In this document: positions 52,380-62,285 of the stretch, piece after piece
How the letters are laid out: each line of letters starts with the position of its first letter
Numbering within the stretch: the stretch's first letter is position 1
NCBI RefSeq assembly: GCF_001904725.1
Contig: NZ_MRCE01000024.1
Coordinates: 27,900 to 91,899, forward strand
Reading direction: 5' to 3'
DNA from: Phormidium ambiguum IAM M-71
GTDB taxonomy: Bacteria; Cyanobacteriota; Cyanobacteriia; Cyanobacteriales; Aerosakkonemataceae
Length of the DNA: 64,000 nucleotides
Made by a program: the position numbers and the translations under genes
Notes under the pieces: generated by a model
Told to the model about the DNA's origin: nothing
The model's input: only the letters and a program-made list of their open reading frames with translations
Database searches by the model: none

Positions 52380-55019
52380 ATGTTGGATGCCAGCCAATTT
52401 TTTAGTGAAAATTTCTACTTGTCTCAAAACTTGGATGTGGCAGCAGCAGTTAATGCTGGCTCATTGAGTAGCGGACTGCAACACTTTAATTCCTTCGGTC
52501 AATTTGAAGGACGCGACCCCAGTTTGCTTTTTTCTAATACCTTTTATTTGCAGCAAAACTCAGATGTGACAGCAGCAGTTAATGGGGGGTTCTTCAGAAG
52601 TGGATTTGAACACTTCCTTTTATTCGGTCAATTTGAGGGACGCGACTCTAGCCAGTTATTTAATACTCAGTATTATCTAGCGCAAAACGCGGATGTGGCA
52701 GCAGCAGTAGCGACAACTCGCGGAACGGCAGACCCGTTGACCGGAATCGAACATTTCCTCCTATTCGGTCAATTTGAAAGTCGCAATCCCAGCCAGCAAT
52801 TCAATAACCGTTTTTATCTAGATAGCAATTCAGACGTAGCAACAGCAGTTAATGCTAGTCCTACCGACCCCTTAACCGGGATCAAACATTTCCTAGATTT
52901 TGGTGCTTTGGAAGGCCGTAGTCCCAGCTTGCTATTCAATAACGGTTTTTATCTCCAGCAAAATCAGGATGTAGCCGCAGCGGTCAATAACGGTTTCTTT
53001 AGAAGTTCTTTTTTACACTTTGCTCAGTTTGGGATTGTGGAACAACGGTTTGGTAGCGATTTGGCGTTTAATCCCCCGGTTATCTACGTTTCCAATAATG
53101 GTGCGGGCAATGTTGGAGAAGTGGATCGGGTGAATGGAATTTTTGCAGGGCAAAGGCGCTTTTTGGCTGGAAATAACGAAGGCGTTGAATTGGATATTTT
53201 GGGAAATCTTTATCAAGCAGGAGATGTCACGCCCGGTGCTGGTACGATTCGCGTGATTTCTCAAATTGGCGATCGCTCTGACAATGATACCTTTTCTCTG
53301 ATTAGGGATCGTCAGCTAGGAGGCCCGCAAACAGGACTAGTGAATCCGAAAGGATTTGCGATCGCGCAAACCGCAGGCTACATAATTGTGGCAAACAATG
53401 GCGCTCAAAACCTCAAAGTTTTCGGCACAGCGGCAGGTGGTGACGTGCCTCCTGTTGCTACAAATCCTCTCCCAGCAAATGCTTGGGATGTCGTCTACGA
53501 CGAAAACGCAGATCGTCTGTTTGTCGCTTTAGTTAATGGGGATATCAGCGTTTTCGATAACTATATTGGAAACGGTAGCAATATCGGTGGTGGCGGTATT
53601 TCTCGCACAATTATTCCCGCTAATGCCTCTGGCAACAAGGTTTCTACTAATCTACACGGCATTGTTTATGAACCCACACTAGATAAGTTGGTTGTTACTG
53701 ATGTGGGCGCAGCAACTGCGGCACAAAGTCCCAACTTTGCCAATGATGGGCGAATTTATGTAATCGATAATGCCAGCACAGCGAATGGCAATGTGCTGCC
53801 ATCACGCACAATTGAAGGCTCAAGAACTCAACTCGGCAATCCTGTTGATTTAATTTTGGATGGTAATAATGTCCAGGTGGCAGAAAAAGCGAAAAATCAG
53901 TTGCTCATTTTCAGTAACATTTTTACGGGAGCGGATGGAAATGTTACGCCCGATATTAGCGTTCCTGAGATCGGCCCGGAATCTCTAGTTGCTGACCGCA
54001 GTTTGGGTATCCTCAATCCCGATGTGACAAATATTGAGAGTCCTACGACGTTAATTAATGCGGTTTTTGCGACTAGCAATCCTGCTACTCCTACAGCAAC
54101 TACTGAATTCGTGGCTAAACTGTCACCCAACTTGCAAAACACGCTGTCTGTCTTTAACACCTCTGGCGGAGTGCCAACCGTAGAAAATATTACCTTTGAC
54201 CTGACGGGTGATGCCTTTATTACCTTCGACAGTGGCAGCGATACCAACGGCGGGATTTTGATTGTGAATCGGTTGGCGGAGAGCCGAAATAATGGCATCT
54301 TTAATCCTTCGAGAGATCGATCGATCGCGGGTGCAAATACGGGTTTAGTGGCTCCCAAAGGATTAGATGTAGCTGATAGTTTGGGGCTGGTATTTGTGGC
54401 AGAAAATAATGCGGCTACTCCTGCCATTCTTGCCTTTAGTACGCAAGCGCAAGGTGATGTTGCCCCCGTGTTCAAAACGACCAATTTAGCTGGACGACGG
54501 CCTTGGGATGTGGATTACGAACCGACAAGCGATCGCTTATTTGTTGCAGCTACAGATGGTTCTGTTCTCATCTATGACCAGTATGCCGTCACTCAAGGGG
54601 TAAATGGCCCAACGCGCACTATTATTCCTTCTGATGCAGTCGGTGCGAAGGTATCGATCAACTTGCATGGAATTATCTACGTTGCTGCTGCCGATACTTT
54701 ACTGCTTTCGGATGTAGGCAGTGCGATGAGTGCCACAGATGGACAACTGTTCACGATTCCAAATGCTAGCAGCGCCAACGGGAATGTTGCCGTTCGCACG
54801 CAAATTGCTGGGGCGAATACGCTGCTAGGAAATCCGGTTGATGTAACTTTCGATGGTGCCAACCTATACGTAGCTGAAAAATCGAACGATCGCATCCTGC
54901 GCTTTGATAATATTCTCGCTCAGTCGGGTGTCCTCAATATTGCACCCAGTATTGCATTAGCTAGTAATAAGCCAGAGTCGGTAGCTCTTGCTCCTGACTA
55001 CCTTTCGGCTCGTATCTAA
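52380..55019 (+). CDS. repeat protein: DVAAAV modules plus duplicated beta-propeller
   Basis: An 879-residue protein from ATG 52380. Residues 1 to about 235 consist of five modules of about 45 residues with the pattern FYLxQNxDVAAAV...HFxxFGQFEGRxPS, known from extracellular cyanobacterial proteins. The remaining part is two similar halves of about 330 residues, e.g. NLHGIVYEP versus NLHGIIYVA and GLVNPKGFAI versus GLVAPKGLDV. These look like YncE/NHL-type propeller blades. There is no signal peptide with this start. It is probably a surface or matrix protein (inference). A terminator follows. Confidence 0.75.
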   Translation: MLDASQFFSENFYLSQNLDVAAAVNAGSLSSGLQHFNSFGQFEGRDPSLLFSNTFYLQQNSDVTAAVNGGFFRSGFEHFLLFGQFEGRDSSQLFNTQYYLAQNADVAAAVATTRGTADPLTGIEHFLLFGQFESRNPSQQFNNRFYLDSNSDVATAVNASPTDPLTGIKHFLDFGALEGRSPSLLFNNGFYLQQNQDVAAAVNNGFFRSSFLHFAQFGIVEQRFGSDLAFNPPVIYVSNNGAGNVGEVDRVNGIFAGQRRFLAGNNEGVELDILGNLYQAGDVTPGAGTIRVISQIGDRSDNDTFSLIRDRQLGGPQTGLVNPKGFAIAQTAGYIIVANNGAQNLKVFGTAAGGDVPPVATNPLPANAWDVVYDENADRLFVALVNGDISVFDNYIGNGSNIGGGGISRTIIPANASGNKVSTNLHGIVYEPTLDKLVVTDVGAATAAQSPNFANDGRIYVIDNASTANGNVLPSRTIEGSRTQLGNPVDLILDGNNVQVAEKAKNQLLIFSNIFTGADGNVTPDISVPEIGPESLVADRSLGILNPDVTNIESPTTLINAVFATSNPATPTATTEFVAKLSPNLQNTLSVFNTSGGVPTVENITFDLTGDAFITFDSGSDTNGGILIVNRLAESRNNGIFNPSRDRSIAGANTGLVAPKGLDVADSLGLVFVAENNAATPAILAFSTQAQGDVAPVFKTTNLAGRRPWDVDYEPTSDRLFVAATDGSVLIYDQYAVTQGVNGPTRTIIPSDAVGAKVSINLHGIIYVAAADTLLLSDVGSAMSATDGQLFTIPNASSANGNVAVRTQIAGANTLLGNPVDVTFDGANLYVAEKSNDRILRFDNILAQSGVLNIAPSIALASNKPESVALAPDYLSARI

Positions 55020-55094
55020 CACATTTTAGAGGACAGAATTCAGATTTAAATTCAATTTGAATTCTGCCATCTTGTACTAATTTCAGAAATATTT

Positions 55095-55136
55095 AAACTG
55101 GAGTTCTCCTCATAAAGGAAACTCCAGTTTCTTTCA
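55095..55136 (+). terminator. terminator after the beta-propeller gene
   Basis: AAACTGGAGTT and AACTCCAGTTT pair across a short loop and are followed by CTTTC. Confidence 0.65.
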
Positions 55137-55150
55137 GTTGACGCATAACG

Positions 55151-55177
55151 AAAATCCCCTGCCGCTTGGCAGGGGAT
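55151..55177 (-). terminator. terminator after psaB
   Basis: On the minus strand ATCCCCTGCC-AAGC-GGCAGGGGAT is followed by TTTTCG, 35 bp beyond the psaB stop. Confidence 0.8.
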
Positions 55178-55211
55178 AAGCTAATTACTTAGAAACCAGT
55201 AGTGGTTAGAA

Positions 55212-57440
55212 TCAACCAAACTTACCAGCCGTCGAAGCAATTAGAAACGCCGCGTAGGTAAGGATATAGCCAACGGTGAAGTGAGCTAAACCAACCAAAC
55301 GACCTTGAACGATCGACATCGCAACTGGCTTGTCTTTCCAACGAACCAAGTTAGCTAGAGGAGTACGTTCGTGAGCCCAAACTAAGGTTTCGATCAACTC
55401 TTGCCAGTAACCGCGCCAGCTAATCAAGAACATGAAGCCAGTAGCCCAAACTAGGTGTCCGAAGAGGAACATCCAAGCCCAAACAGACAGGTTGTTCATG
55501 CCGTAGGGGTTGTACCCGTTAATCAACTGAGCAGAGTTCAGCCAGAGGTAATCACGCAACCAGCCCATGAGGTAAGTAGAAGACTCATTGAACTGAGCTA
55601 CGTTGCCTTGCCATATACCCAGATGCTTCCAGTGCCAGTAGAAGGTTACCCAACCAATGGTGTTCAGCATCCAGAACATAGCGAGGTAGAAAGAGTCCCA
55701 AGCAGAGATGTCGCAAGTACCGCCACGACCAGGGCCATCGCAAGGGAAGGCATAGCCGAAGTCTTTCTTGTCGGGCATCAGCTTAGAGCCACGTGCATCC
55801 AACGCACCTTTAACCAAGATCAAGGTGGTGGTGTGCAAGCCGAGAGCGATCGCATGGTGAACCAAGAAGTCGCCAGGGCCAATTGTTAGGAACAGAGAGT
55901 TGGTGCCAGAGTTAATTGCATCCAACCAGCCTGGTAGCCATACGTTGCCGTGATTGGGCCAAGCAGTAGTTGCAATGCTATCTGGGTTGGACAACAAGGT
56001 GTCCATGCCATAAATTAACTTACCGTGAGCCGCCTGAATGAACTGAGCGAATACAGGCTCAATCAGGATTTGCTTCTCAGGAGTACCGAAAGCAACCACT
56101 ACATCGTTGTGAACATACAAGCCGAGGGTGTGGAAGCCCAGGAACAGAGAAACCCAACTCAGGTGAGAGATGATGGCTTCTTTGTGTTGCAACACGCGAT
56201 CCAATACGTTGCCTTTGTTTTGCTCAGGATCGTAGTCCCGCACCCAGAAGATAGCTCCGTGAGCGAAAGCACCAACCATGAGGAAGCCAGCAATATATTG
56301 GTGGTGAGTGTACAGCGCCGCTTGTGTTGTGTAGTCCTGCCCGATGAAAACATAGGGAGGCAACGCGTACATGTGTTGAGCGACCAGAGAGGTAATTACA
56401 CCTAACGCTGCCAAGGCAAAAGCCAGCTGGAAGTGCAGCGAATTATTCATGGTGTCATACAGACCTTGGTGAGGCAGGTTGAATTGACCTTCACTCTTGC
56501 CACCGAACAGACCAGCTTTGGAATTGAGCATTTCTTTAATGCTGTGACCAATGCCGAAGTTTGTCCGGTACATATGACCAGCAATGATGAAAATCACTGC
56601 GATCGCTAGGTGGTGGTGAGCCATATCAGTCAGCCACAAGGACTGGGTTTGAGGATGGAAACCACCTAAGAAGGTCAAAATTGCCGTACCTGAACCTTGA
56701 GCTGTACCGAATACCTGCTGAGCAGTATCAGGATTTTCTGCGTAAACTCCCCAGTTTCCGGTGAAGAAAGGTAGCAACCCAGCTGGGTGAGGCATGGTGC
56801 TTAGGAAATTATCCCAACCTACGTGCTGTCCGCGAGATTCGGGGATGGCAACGTGGATTAAGTGACCAGCCCAAGCCAGAGAGCTTACACCAAACAGACC
56901 AGCCAAGTGGTGATTCAGGCGCGGTTCAGCGCTCTTAAACCAAGACAAGCTGGGGCGGAACTTAGGCTGTAAGTGCAACCAACCTGCGAACAGGAATACA
57001 GCTGCGAGCACTAAGAGGAACAATGCGCCTTGATAAAGGTCATTGTTAGACCGCATCCCGATGGTGTACCACCAGTGATATAAACCGGAGTAAGTGATAT
57101 TCACTGGATAGTTGGCACCAGCTTGAGTGAAAGCTTCTACTGCTGGTTTACCGAATTGTGGGTCCCAAATCGCGTGAGCAATGGGACGGATATTTAGCGG
57201 ATCTTTAATCCACTGTTCAAAGTTGCCTTGCCACGCAACGTGGAACAGGTTACCGGAAGTCCACAAGAAAATGATCGCAATGTGACCGAAGTGGGAGGCG
57301 AAGATCTTTTGATAAAGATTTTCCTCCGTCATGCCATCATGGCTTTCAAAGTCATGGGCTGTAGCAATCCCGTACCAAATCCGACGAGTAGTCGGGTCTT
57401 GAGCAAGGTCTTGGCTAAATTTGGGGAATTTTGTTGCCAT
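55212..57440 (-). CDS. psaB: photosystem I P700 chlorophyll a apoprotein A2
   Basis: PsaB forms the PSI core heterodimer with PsaA and binds P700, electron carriers and the FX cluster. The start is [20 protein letters not shown] at 57440, giving 742 residues; the open frame extends 35 codons upstream but that part is not PsaB. FX ligation is [18 protein letters not shown]. Eleven membrane helices are expected; TTHHQ-like and HHLAIAV segments supply chlorophyll ligands. It follows psaA on the same strand after 129 bp. Confidence 0.98.
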   Translation of the reverse strand: MATKFPKFSQDLAQDPTTRRIWYGIATAHDFESHDGMTEENLYQKIFASHFGHIAIIFLWTSGNLFHVAWQGNFEQWIKDPLNIRPIAHAIWDPQFGKPAVEAFTQAGANYPVNITYSGLYHWWYTIGMRSNNDLYQGALFLLVLAAVFLFAGWLHLQPKFRPSLSWFKSAEPRLNHHLAGLFGVSSLAWAGHLIHVAIPESRGQHVGWDNFLSTMPHPAGLLPFFTGNWGVYAENPDTAQQVFGTAQGSGTAILTFLGGFHPQTQSLWLTDMAHHHLAIAVIFIIAGHMYRTNFGIGHSIKEMLNSKAGLFGGKSEGQFNLPHQGLYDTMNNSLHFQLAFALAALGVITSLVAQHMYALPPYVFIGQDYTTQAALYTHHQYIAGFLMVGAFAHGAIFWVRDYDPEQNKGNVLDRVLQHKEAIISHLSWVSLFLGFHTLGLYVHNDVVVAFGTPEKQILIEPVFAQFIQAAHGKLIYGMDTLLSNPDSIATTAWPNHGNVWLPGWLDAINSGTNSLFLTIGPGDFLVHHAIALGLHTTTLILVKGALDARGSKLMPDKKDFGYAFPCDGPGRGGTCDISAWDSFYLAMFWMLNTIGWVTFYWHWKHLGIWQGNVAQFNESSTYLMGWLRDYLWLNSAQLINGYNPYGMNNLSVWAWMFLFGHLVWATGFMFLISWRGYWQELIETLVWAHERTPLANLVRWKDKPVAMSIVQGRLVGLAHFTVGYILTYAAFLIASTAGKFG

Positions 57441-57488
57441 AAGCCTTGATGAATGCTGGATCTTGCTTGAATCATCAACGACGTACTG

Positions 57489-57557
57489 AGCTTCTGGGTT
57501 CTGAATTCTGAAATTTTGAGTTGATGGCAAAACTTGGTAACTCAAAACCCAGAAGCT
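57489..57557 (-). other. psaA-psaB intergenic inverted repeat
   Basis: AGCTTCTGGGTT and AACCCAGAAGCT form a perfect 12-bp stem around a 45-base loop in the 129-bp psaA-psaB spacer. A role in mRNA processing or stability of the dicistronic transcript is inference. Confidence 0.5.
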
Positions 57558-57569
57558 GGTTCCGTGCTC

Positions 57570-59825
57570 TTATCCTAAAGACAGTGAGCGAGCTAGGAAG
57601 AACGCCCATGTGGTGACAATGCCTCCTAAGAGGTAGTGAGCCACCCCTACTGCGCGACCCTGAATAATACTCAGAGCGCGAGGTTGAATCGCTGGAGCTA
57701 CTTTTAGTTTATTGTGAGCCCAAACAATCGATTCGATCAACTCTTGCCAGTAACCACGACCACTGAACAAGAACATCAGGCTGAATGCCCACACAAAGTG
57801 AGCGCCTAAGAACAGTAAGCCGTAAGCTGACAGAGCCGAGCCATAGGAGTTAATCACTTGAGAGGCTTGCGCCCACAAGAAATCGCGCAACCAACCGTTG
57901 ATTGTAATCGCGCTTTGAGCAAAGTTACCACCTGTGATGTGAGAAACTGTGCCATCGGGGGCTACAGTACCCCAAACATCTGATTGCATTTTCCAGCTGA
58001 AGTGGAAGATTACAACCGAGATGCTGTTATACATCCAGAACAGTCCTAAGAATACGTGGTCCCAACCAGATACTTGGCAGGTGCCGCCACGACCAGGACC
58101 GTCGCAGGGGAAACGGAAGCCTAAGTTTGCTTTGTCTGGAATCAGACGAGAGCTACGAGCGAATAGTACGCCCTTGAGCAGGATCAGCACGGTGACGTGG
58201 ATGGTAAACGCATGGATATGGTGTACCAAGAAGTCTGCCGTACCCAAAGCAATTGGCATCATTGCCACTTTGCCACCTACGGCAACCACATCGCCACCGA
58301 AGGCATAGCTAGCAGGTTGTAACGCATTGGGTGCGGTACCACCTGGAGCCAATGTGTGCAAGTTTTGCACCCATTGAGCGAATACTGGTTGTAATTGAAT
58401 GCCAGTATCAGAGAAGGTGTCTTGGGGACGACCAAACGCACGCATGGTGTCGTTGTGGACGTACAATCCAAAGCTATGGAAGCCCAGGAATAAGCACACC
58501 CAGTTGAGGTGAGAAATAATTGCGTCCCGATGACGGATGACGCGATCGAGCAGGTTGTTCTGATTCACTGCTGGATCATAGTCCCGCACCATGAAGATAG
58601 CGCCGTGTGCAGCACCACCCACGATTAAGAAGCCGCCAATCCACATATGGTGTGTGAAGATTGACAACTGCGTAGCATAGTCCGTTGCCAAGTAGGGATA
58701 CGGAGGCATGGAATACATATGCTGCGCGACGATGATGGACAGTGAACCCATCATGGCTAAGTTAATAGCCAGTTGTGCGTGCCAGGAAGTTGTGAGAACT
58801 TCATACAGTCCCTTGTGGCCTTCGCCAGTGAAGGGGCCTTTGTGGTTCTCTAAAATTTCCTTCATGCTGTGACCAATGCCCCAGTTTGTCCGGTACATAT
58901 GGCCAGCGATGATGAACAGAACTGCGATCGCTAAGTGGTGATGAGCGGTGTCAGACAACCACAAGCCGCCTGTTACGGGGTTCAGACCACCTTTAAATGT
59001 CAGGAAGTCAGAATAAACTCCCCAGTTCAAGGTAAAGAATGGAGCTAAACCTTGGGCAAAGCTAGGATACAACTCTGTCATCAAATCCTTGTTTAGGATG
59101 AACTCTTGAGGTAGGGGAATATCTTTTGGAGCTACCCCAGCATCTAAGAGTTTATTGATTGGCAGAGAAACATGAATTTGGTGTCCAGCCCAACCCAAAG
59201 AGCCACAACCCAGCAACACCGACAGGTGGTGGTTCATCATCGACTCTGCATTCTGGAACCATTCCAGTTTGGGAGCGCGTTTGTGATAGTGGAACCAGCC
59301 AGCAAATAGCATCAACGCTGCCATTACTAGCCCACCAATTGCCGTGCAGTATAGCTGGAAGCTGTTTGTAAAGCCAGCCGCACGCCAGATATAGAAGAAT
59401 CCAGAGGTAATCTGAATCCCATGAAAACCGCCGCCTACATCGGCGTTTAGAATTTCCTGACCTACGATTGGCCAAACTACCTGTGCACTGGGTTTGATGC
59501 CAGTGGGGTTAGCTAACCAAGCTTCGTAGTTGGAGAATTTAGCGCCATGAAAATACATGCCGCTTAACCAGACAAAAATAACTGCCAAGTGACCGAAGTG
59601 AGCGCTGAAGATCTTCCGAGATACATCTTCTAGGTCACTAGTATGACTATCGAAGTCGTGGGCGTTAGCGTGCAGGTTCCAAATCCAGGTTGTGGTTTTG
59701 GGTCCTTTGGATAAGGTGCGATCGAAATGTCCAGGCTGAGACCACTTCTCAAACGAAGTAGGCACCGGATCATTGTCAACTACCACCCTTACCTTTGCCT
59801 CTCGCTCTGGAGGACTTATCGTCAT
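57570..59825 (-). CDS. psaA: photosystem I P700 chlorophyll a apoprotein A1
   Basis: PsaA is the other PSI core subunit. The 751 residues begin [20 protein letters not shown] and include [22 protein letters not shown] (split here for length), the FX motif [18 protein letters not shown], and a C-terminus [26 protein letters not shown] lies about 7 bp before the start on the minus strand. It is the first gene of the psaAB operon and appears intact. Confidence 0.98.
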   Translation of the reverse strand: MTISPPEREAKVRVVVDNDPVPTSFEKWSQPGHFDRTLSKGPKTTTWIWNLHANAHDFDSHTSDLEDVSRKIFSAHFGHLAVIFVWLSGMYFHGAKFSNYEAWLANPTGIKPSAQVVWPIVGQEILNADVGGGFHGIQITSGFFYIWRAAGFTNSFQLYCTAIGGLVMAALMLFAGWFHYHKRAPKLEWFQNAESMMNHHLSVLLGCGSLGWAGHQIHVSLPINKLLDAGVAPKDIPLPQEFILNKDLMTELYPSFAQGLAPFFTLNWGVYSDFLTFKGGLNPVTGGLWLSDTAHHHLAIAVLFIIAGHMYRTNWGIGHSMKEILENHKGPFTGEGHKGLYEVLTTSWHAQLAINLAMMGSLSIIVAQHMYSMPPYPYLATDYATQLSIFTHHMWIGGFLIVGGAAHGAIFMVRDYDPAVNQNNLLDRVIRHRDAIISHLNWVCLFLGFHSFGLYVHNDTMRAFGRPQDTFSDTGIQLQPVFAQWVQNLHTLAPGGTAPNALQPASYAFGGDVVAVGGKVAMMPIALGTADFLVHHIHAFTIHVTVLILLKGVLFARSSRLIPDKANLGFRFPCDGPGRGGTCQVSGWDHVFLGLFWMYNSISVVIFHFSWKMQSDVWGTVAPDGTVSHITGGNFAQSAITINGWLRDFLWAQASQVINSYGSALSAYGLLFLGAHFVWAFSLMFLFSGRGYWQELIESIVWAHNKLKVAPAIQPRALSIIQGRAVGVAHYLLGGIVTTWAFFLARSLSLG

Positions 59826-60442
59826 GAAGACTCTCCTCTCTCTTTAACTAAGGCACGAGGTTTACCCCGTTTGAATCTATGTTGAGGTTTTAGGTGTTGT
59901 GCTGCCCTTCACTTACCTTTACAGTTTGTTAGGGCTTCTCGCTTCTTTGTCCCGGTAACATACCGTCGGACTCCACGAGCTTTAACTACGATTACACTAC
60001 CGCAGTTTTTTCACCTCTGGACTGAAGTATTTTCCAAATTTTTCGGAAATTATTCAGACCTTTGGTTTTTCCAGGCTACCCCTCTTTGAGGAAAGAATTT
60101 TACCAAATCAGTACTCTTAGCTTGTAGCTCGTCTGTGTTTGGCTGGGGTAGTTCCTTTTGATGAATTATAGGACTAGCTTTCCATTCTTTCTAAAACTAG
60201 TTAACAATAATTCAAATATCCTAGAGCATAGACACCTGTTAGCTTTTACCCTAATAACTCTTGGTAAAAAGTCAAGGGGTGTTGCGATTTAGTTTACAAA
60301 ACTCAAAATTTAGCAAAGTTTAACCATCAGGTTAATCTGTGATTAATACTGGAACGGTAAGGGATTGAGCCATTTTGGGCTATAGTCTCAAATAAATAAC
60401 TGGCTGAGAAGTCTATTATTAGTTGTTTAGGAGTATTAAAAG
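59826..60442 (-). promoter_or_regulatory. 617-bp upstream region of psaA
   Basis: The spacer before psaA is long and without a gene, in line with the long leaders and multiple light-regulated promoters known for cyanobacterial psaA. TTGACT on the minus strand near 60268-60273 may be a -35 element, about 445 bp from the start codon. I could not identify an HLR1 pair with confidence. The right end also holds the promoter of the lipoprotein gene at 60443. Confidence 0.4.
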
Positions 60443-62119
60443 GTGTATATGCAAAATTGGCGATTTTTCAAGGCAAAACAGCTATTAAGTTTTTTATTGA
60501 CAGCAGCCCTAATGCTGAGTTTAGTAAGTTGTGCCAATCAACCCTTTACAAAGGATAAAGATAAATATAGATCTGAGTCTGGGTTAAGCATAGGAAAAAA
60601 TATTGTAGAAGTTTCTCCCCCAGAAACTATTCAAGAATTGCGTCAAGGATTAGAAATTTACCAACCCCAAGTAAGTATAGTTGGGCTGAAAGCAGATGAA
60701 ATTCTGGATGATAACACTATTACTGTAAAATTCCAGGTTAAGGACTTACCCATATTCAAAAATCCTCAGTTAGGATTAGGGCCACACTTGCACGTCTTTT
60801 TGGACAACCAACCATACCAAGCAGTTTATGACCTTAGCCAACCCTTAGTTTTTTCTGATTTAGCCGCAGGTACTCATACACTTAGAGTTTTTGCTTCTCG
60901 TCCTTGGCATGAAAGCTTCAAAAATGAGGGTGCATACGCACAAACGACTTTCCATGTTTTCACTAAAACGGAGGAAAACAACCCCAAGGTAACTCAACCT
61001 CTGTTAACATACAGCCGTCCTCAAGGTAGTTACGGTGCAGAACCGATCATGCTGGACTTTTATCTTACCAATGCACCGTCGCACTTGGTAGCGCAAAAAA
61101 ATCCTGATGATGAAATAGCAGATTGGCGAATTCGTTGCACAGTTAATGGAAAAACCTTCATCATTGATAAATGGCAACCAATTTATCTCCAAGGCTTTAA
61201 ACCTGGGAAAAATTGGGTGAAGCTAGAATTAATAGATGAACAAGGAAATCCCTTAGAAAATATATATAACAGTACGGTAAGGGCATTAGATTACCAACCT
61301 AATGGTCAAGATACGCTTTCACAATTGGTAAGAGGTGAACTTTCTGTGGCTGATGCACGGGGGATAATCGATCGCACTTATACAGTTAAAGTCCCAGAAC
61401 CAGAAATTTCACCAACCCCTGAAACTCCAGTAGAAGAAACACCAGCAGCAGAAGTCCCCAAAGCAACAGAAACTCCTGTTACTGAAGAAGCGGAACCGGA
61501 AGTTACTGAAACCCCAACCCCTGAACCGGAAGTTATACCAACTCCAGAAACGAAAGCAGAAATAGAACCGGAACCAGAAGTTACTGCAACTCCTATACCA
61601 GAACCGGAAGTTATACCAACTCCAGAAACGAAAGCAGAAATAGAACCGGAACCAGAAGTTACTGCAACTCCTATACCAGAACCGGAAGTTATACCAACTC
61701 CAGAAACGAAAGCAGAAATAGAACCGGAACCAGAAGTTACTGCAACTCCTATACCAGAACCAATAATTCAAGAAGTATCAGCACCTTCAGGAGAAAGTTT
61801 AGCCCAAACTAAATCAGTAACTTTGCCGACTCAGGAAGAAAAATTTCCTCTGGAAACAACGCTTCCACAACCATCTGAAAAACCAAAGAAACTAAATTTT
61901 AGAAAGTTGTTGGAACGCTTTGAGTTACCAGGTTATAAAAAAGTAAACTCTGAACCCAGTTTGCCTATTATTCCGCTAGAAACCGTAACACCAGAATTAA
62001 AATTACCAGTGGAAGTTTCTCCAGAAACGCCTGCAACTGCGATGGAAACAGAGGTACAGGATAAGAATTCTTTAAATAAGACTGAGGAAACAGCAGAAGA
62101 AACAGTTCCTGTCGAATAG
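60443..62119 (+). CDS. Pro/Glu-rich lipoprotein with tandem repeats
   Basis: A 558-residue protein. The signal peptide ends LMLSLVSC (lipidated Cys near residue 30). A globular region to about residue 290 has LGPHLHVFLDNQPY and FSDLAAGTHTLRVFASRPWHESF, also found in other cyanobacterial proteins but not assigned. Residues 310 to about 440 are Pro/Glu/Thr-rich with three copies of a 26-residue unit (EPEVIPTPETKAEIEPEPEV + TATPIP). GTG 60443 has AGGAG 9 bp upstream; ATG 60449 is also possible. It is probably anchored in the membrane, its spacer reaching through the envelope (inference). Confidence 0.75.
   Translation: MYMQNWRFFKAKQLLSFLLTAALMLSLVSCANQPFTKDKDKYRSESGLSIGKNIVEVSPPETIQELRQGLEIYQPQVSIVGLKADEILDDNTITVKFQVKDLPIFKNPQLGLGPHLHVFLDNQPYQAVYDLSQPLVFSDLAAGTHTLRVFASRPWHESFKNEGAYAQTTFHVFTKTEENNPKVTQPLLTYSRPQGSYGAEPIMLDFYLTNAPSHLVAQKNPDDEIADWRIRCTVNGKTFIIDKWQPIYLQGFKPGKNWVKLELIDEQGNPLENIYNSTVRALDYQPNGQDTLSQLVRGELSVADARGIIDRTYTVKVPEPEISPTPETPVEETPAAEVPKATETPVTEEAEPEVTETPTPEPEVIPTPETKAEIEPEPEVTATPIPEPEVIPTPETKAEIEPEPEVTATPIPEPEVIPTPETKAEIEPEPEVTATPIPEPIIQEVSAPSGESLAQTKSVTLPTQEEKFPLETTLPQPSEKPKKLNFRKLLERFELPGYKKVNSEPSLPIIPLETVTPELKLPVEVSPETPATAMETEVQDKNSLNKTEETAEETVPVE
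61523..61756 (+). repeat. three identical 78-bp tandem repeats
   Basis: The units 61523-61600, 61601-61678 and 61679-61756 appear identical base for base and keep the reading frame. They encode the 26-residue Pro/Glu unit of the lipoprotein. Confidence 0.95.
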
Positions 62120-62154
62120 TTAGTTACTAAAGCAATATTTTGGCCAAATTTAGG

Positions 62155-62190
62155 GGAGTTAAGTCAGTACAGAACCTTAACTCCTTTTTT
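62155..62190 (+). terminator. terminator after the lipoprotein gene
   Basis: GGAGTTAAG pairs with CTTAACTCC around a 12-base loop, then a run of six T. Confidence 0.85.
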
Positions 62191-62285
62191 GTCACTGTTT
62201 TTTGACAACTATGGTAATTGCCAACTTGAGTGATAGGCTTAAGTAATGTAGTAAGTTAAATGCGATCGCCCTTTAAGGAGAGTCT

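Noticed and set aside
55455..55889. 144-codon plus-strand frame opposite psaB
   Set aside because: Codon bias of the highly expressed psaB keeps the antisense strand open; no independent support.
60160..60330. HLR1/RpaB sites upstream of psaA
   Set aside because: No pair of the expected direct repeats with correct spacing could be identified by eye.
61409..61771. 120-codon minus-strand frame rich in Phe/Trp/Tyr
   Set aside because: It is the antisense of the 78-bp tandem repeat of the lipoprotein gene.
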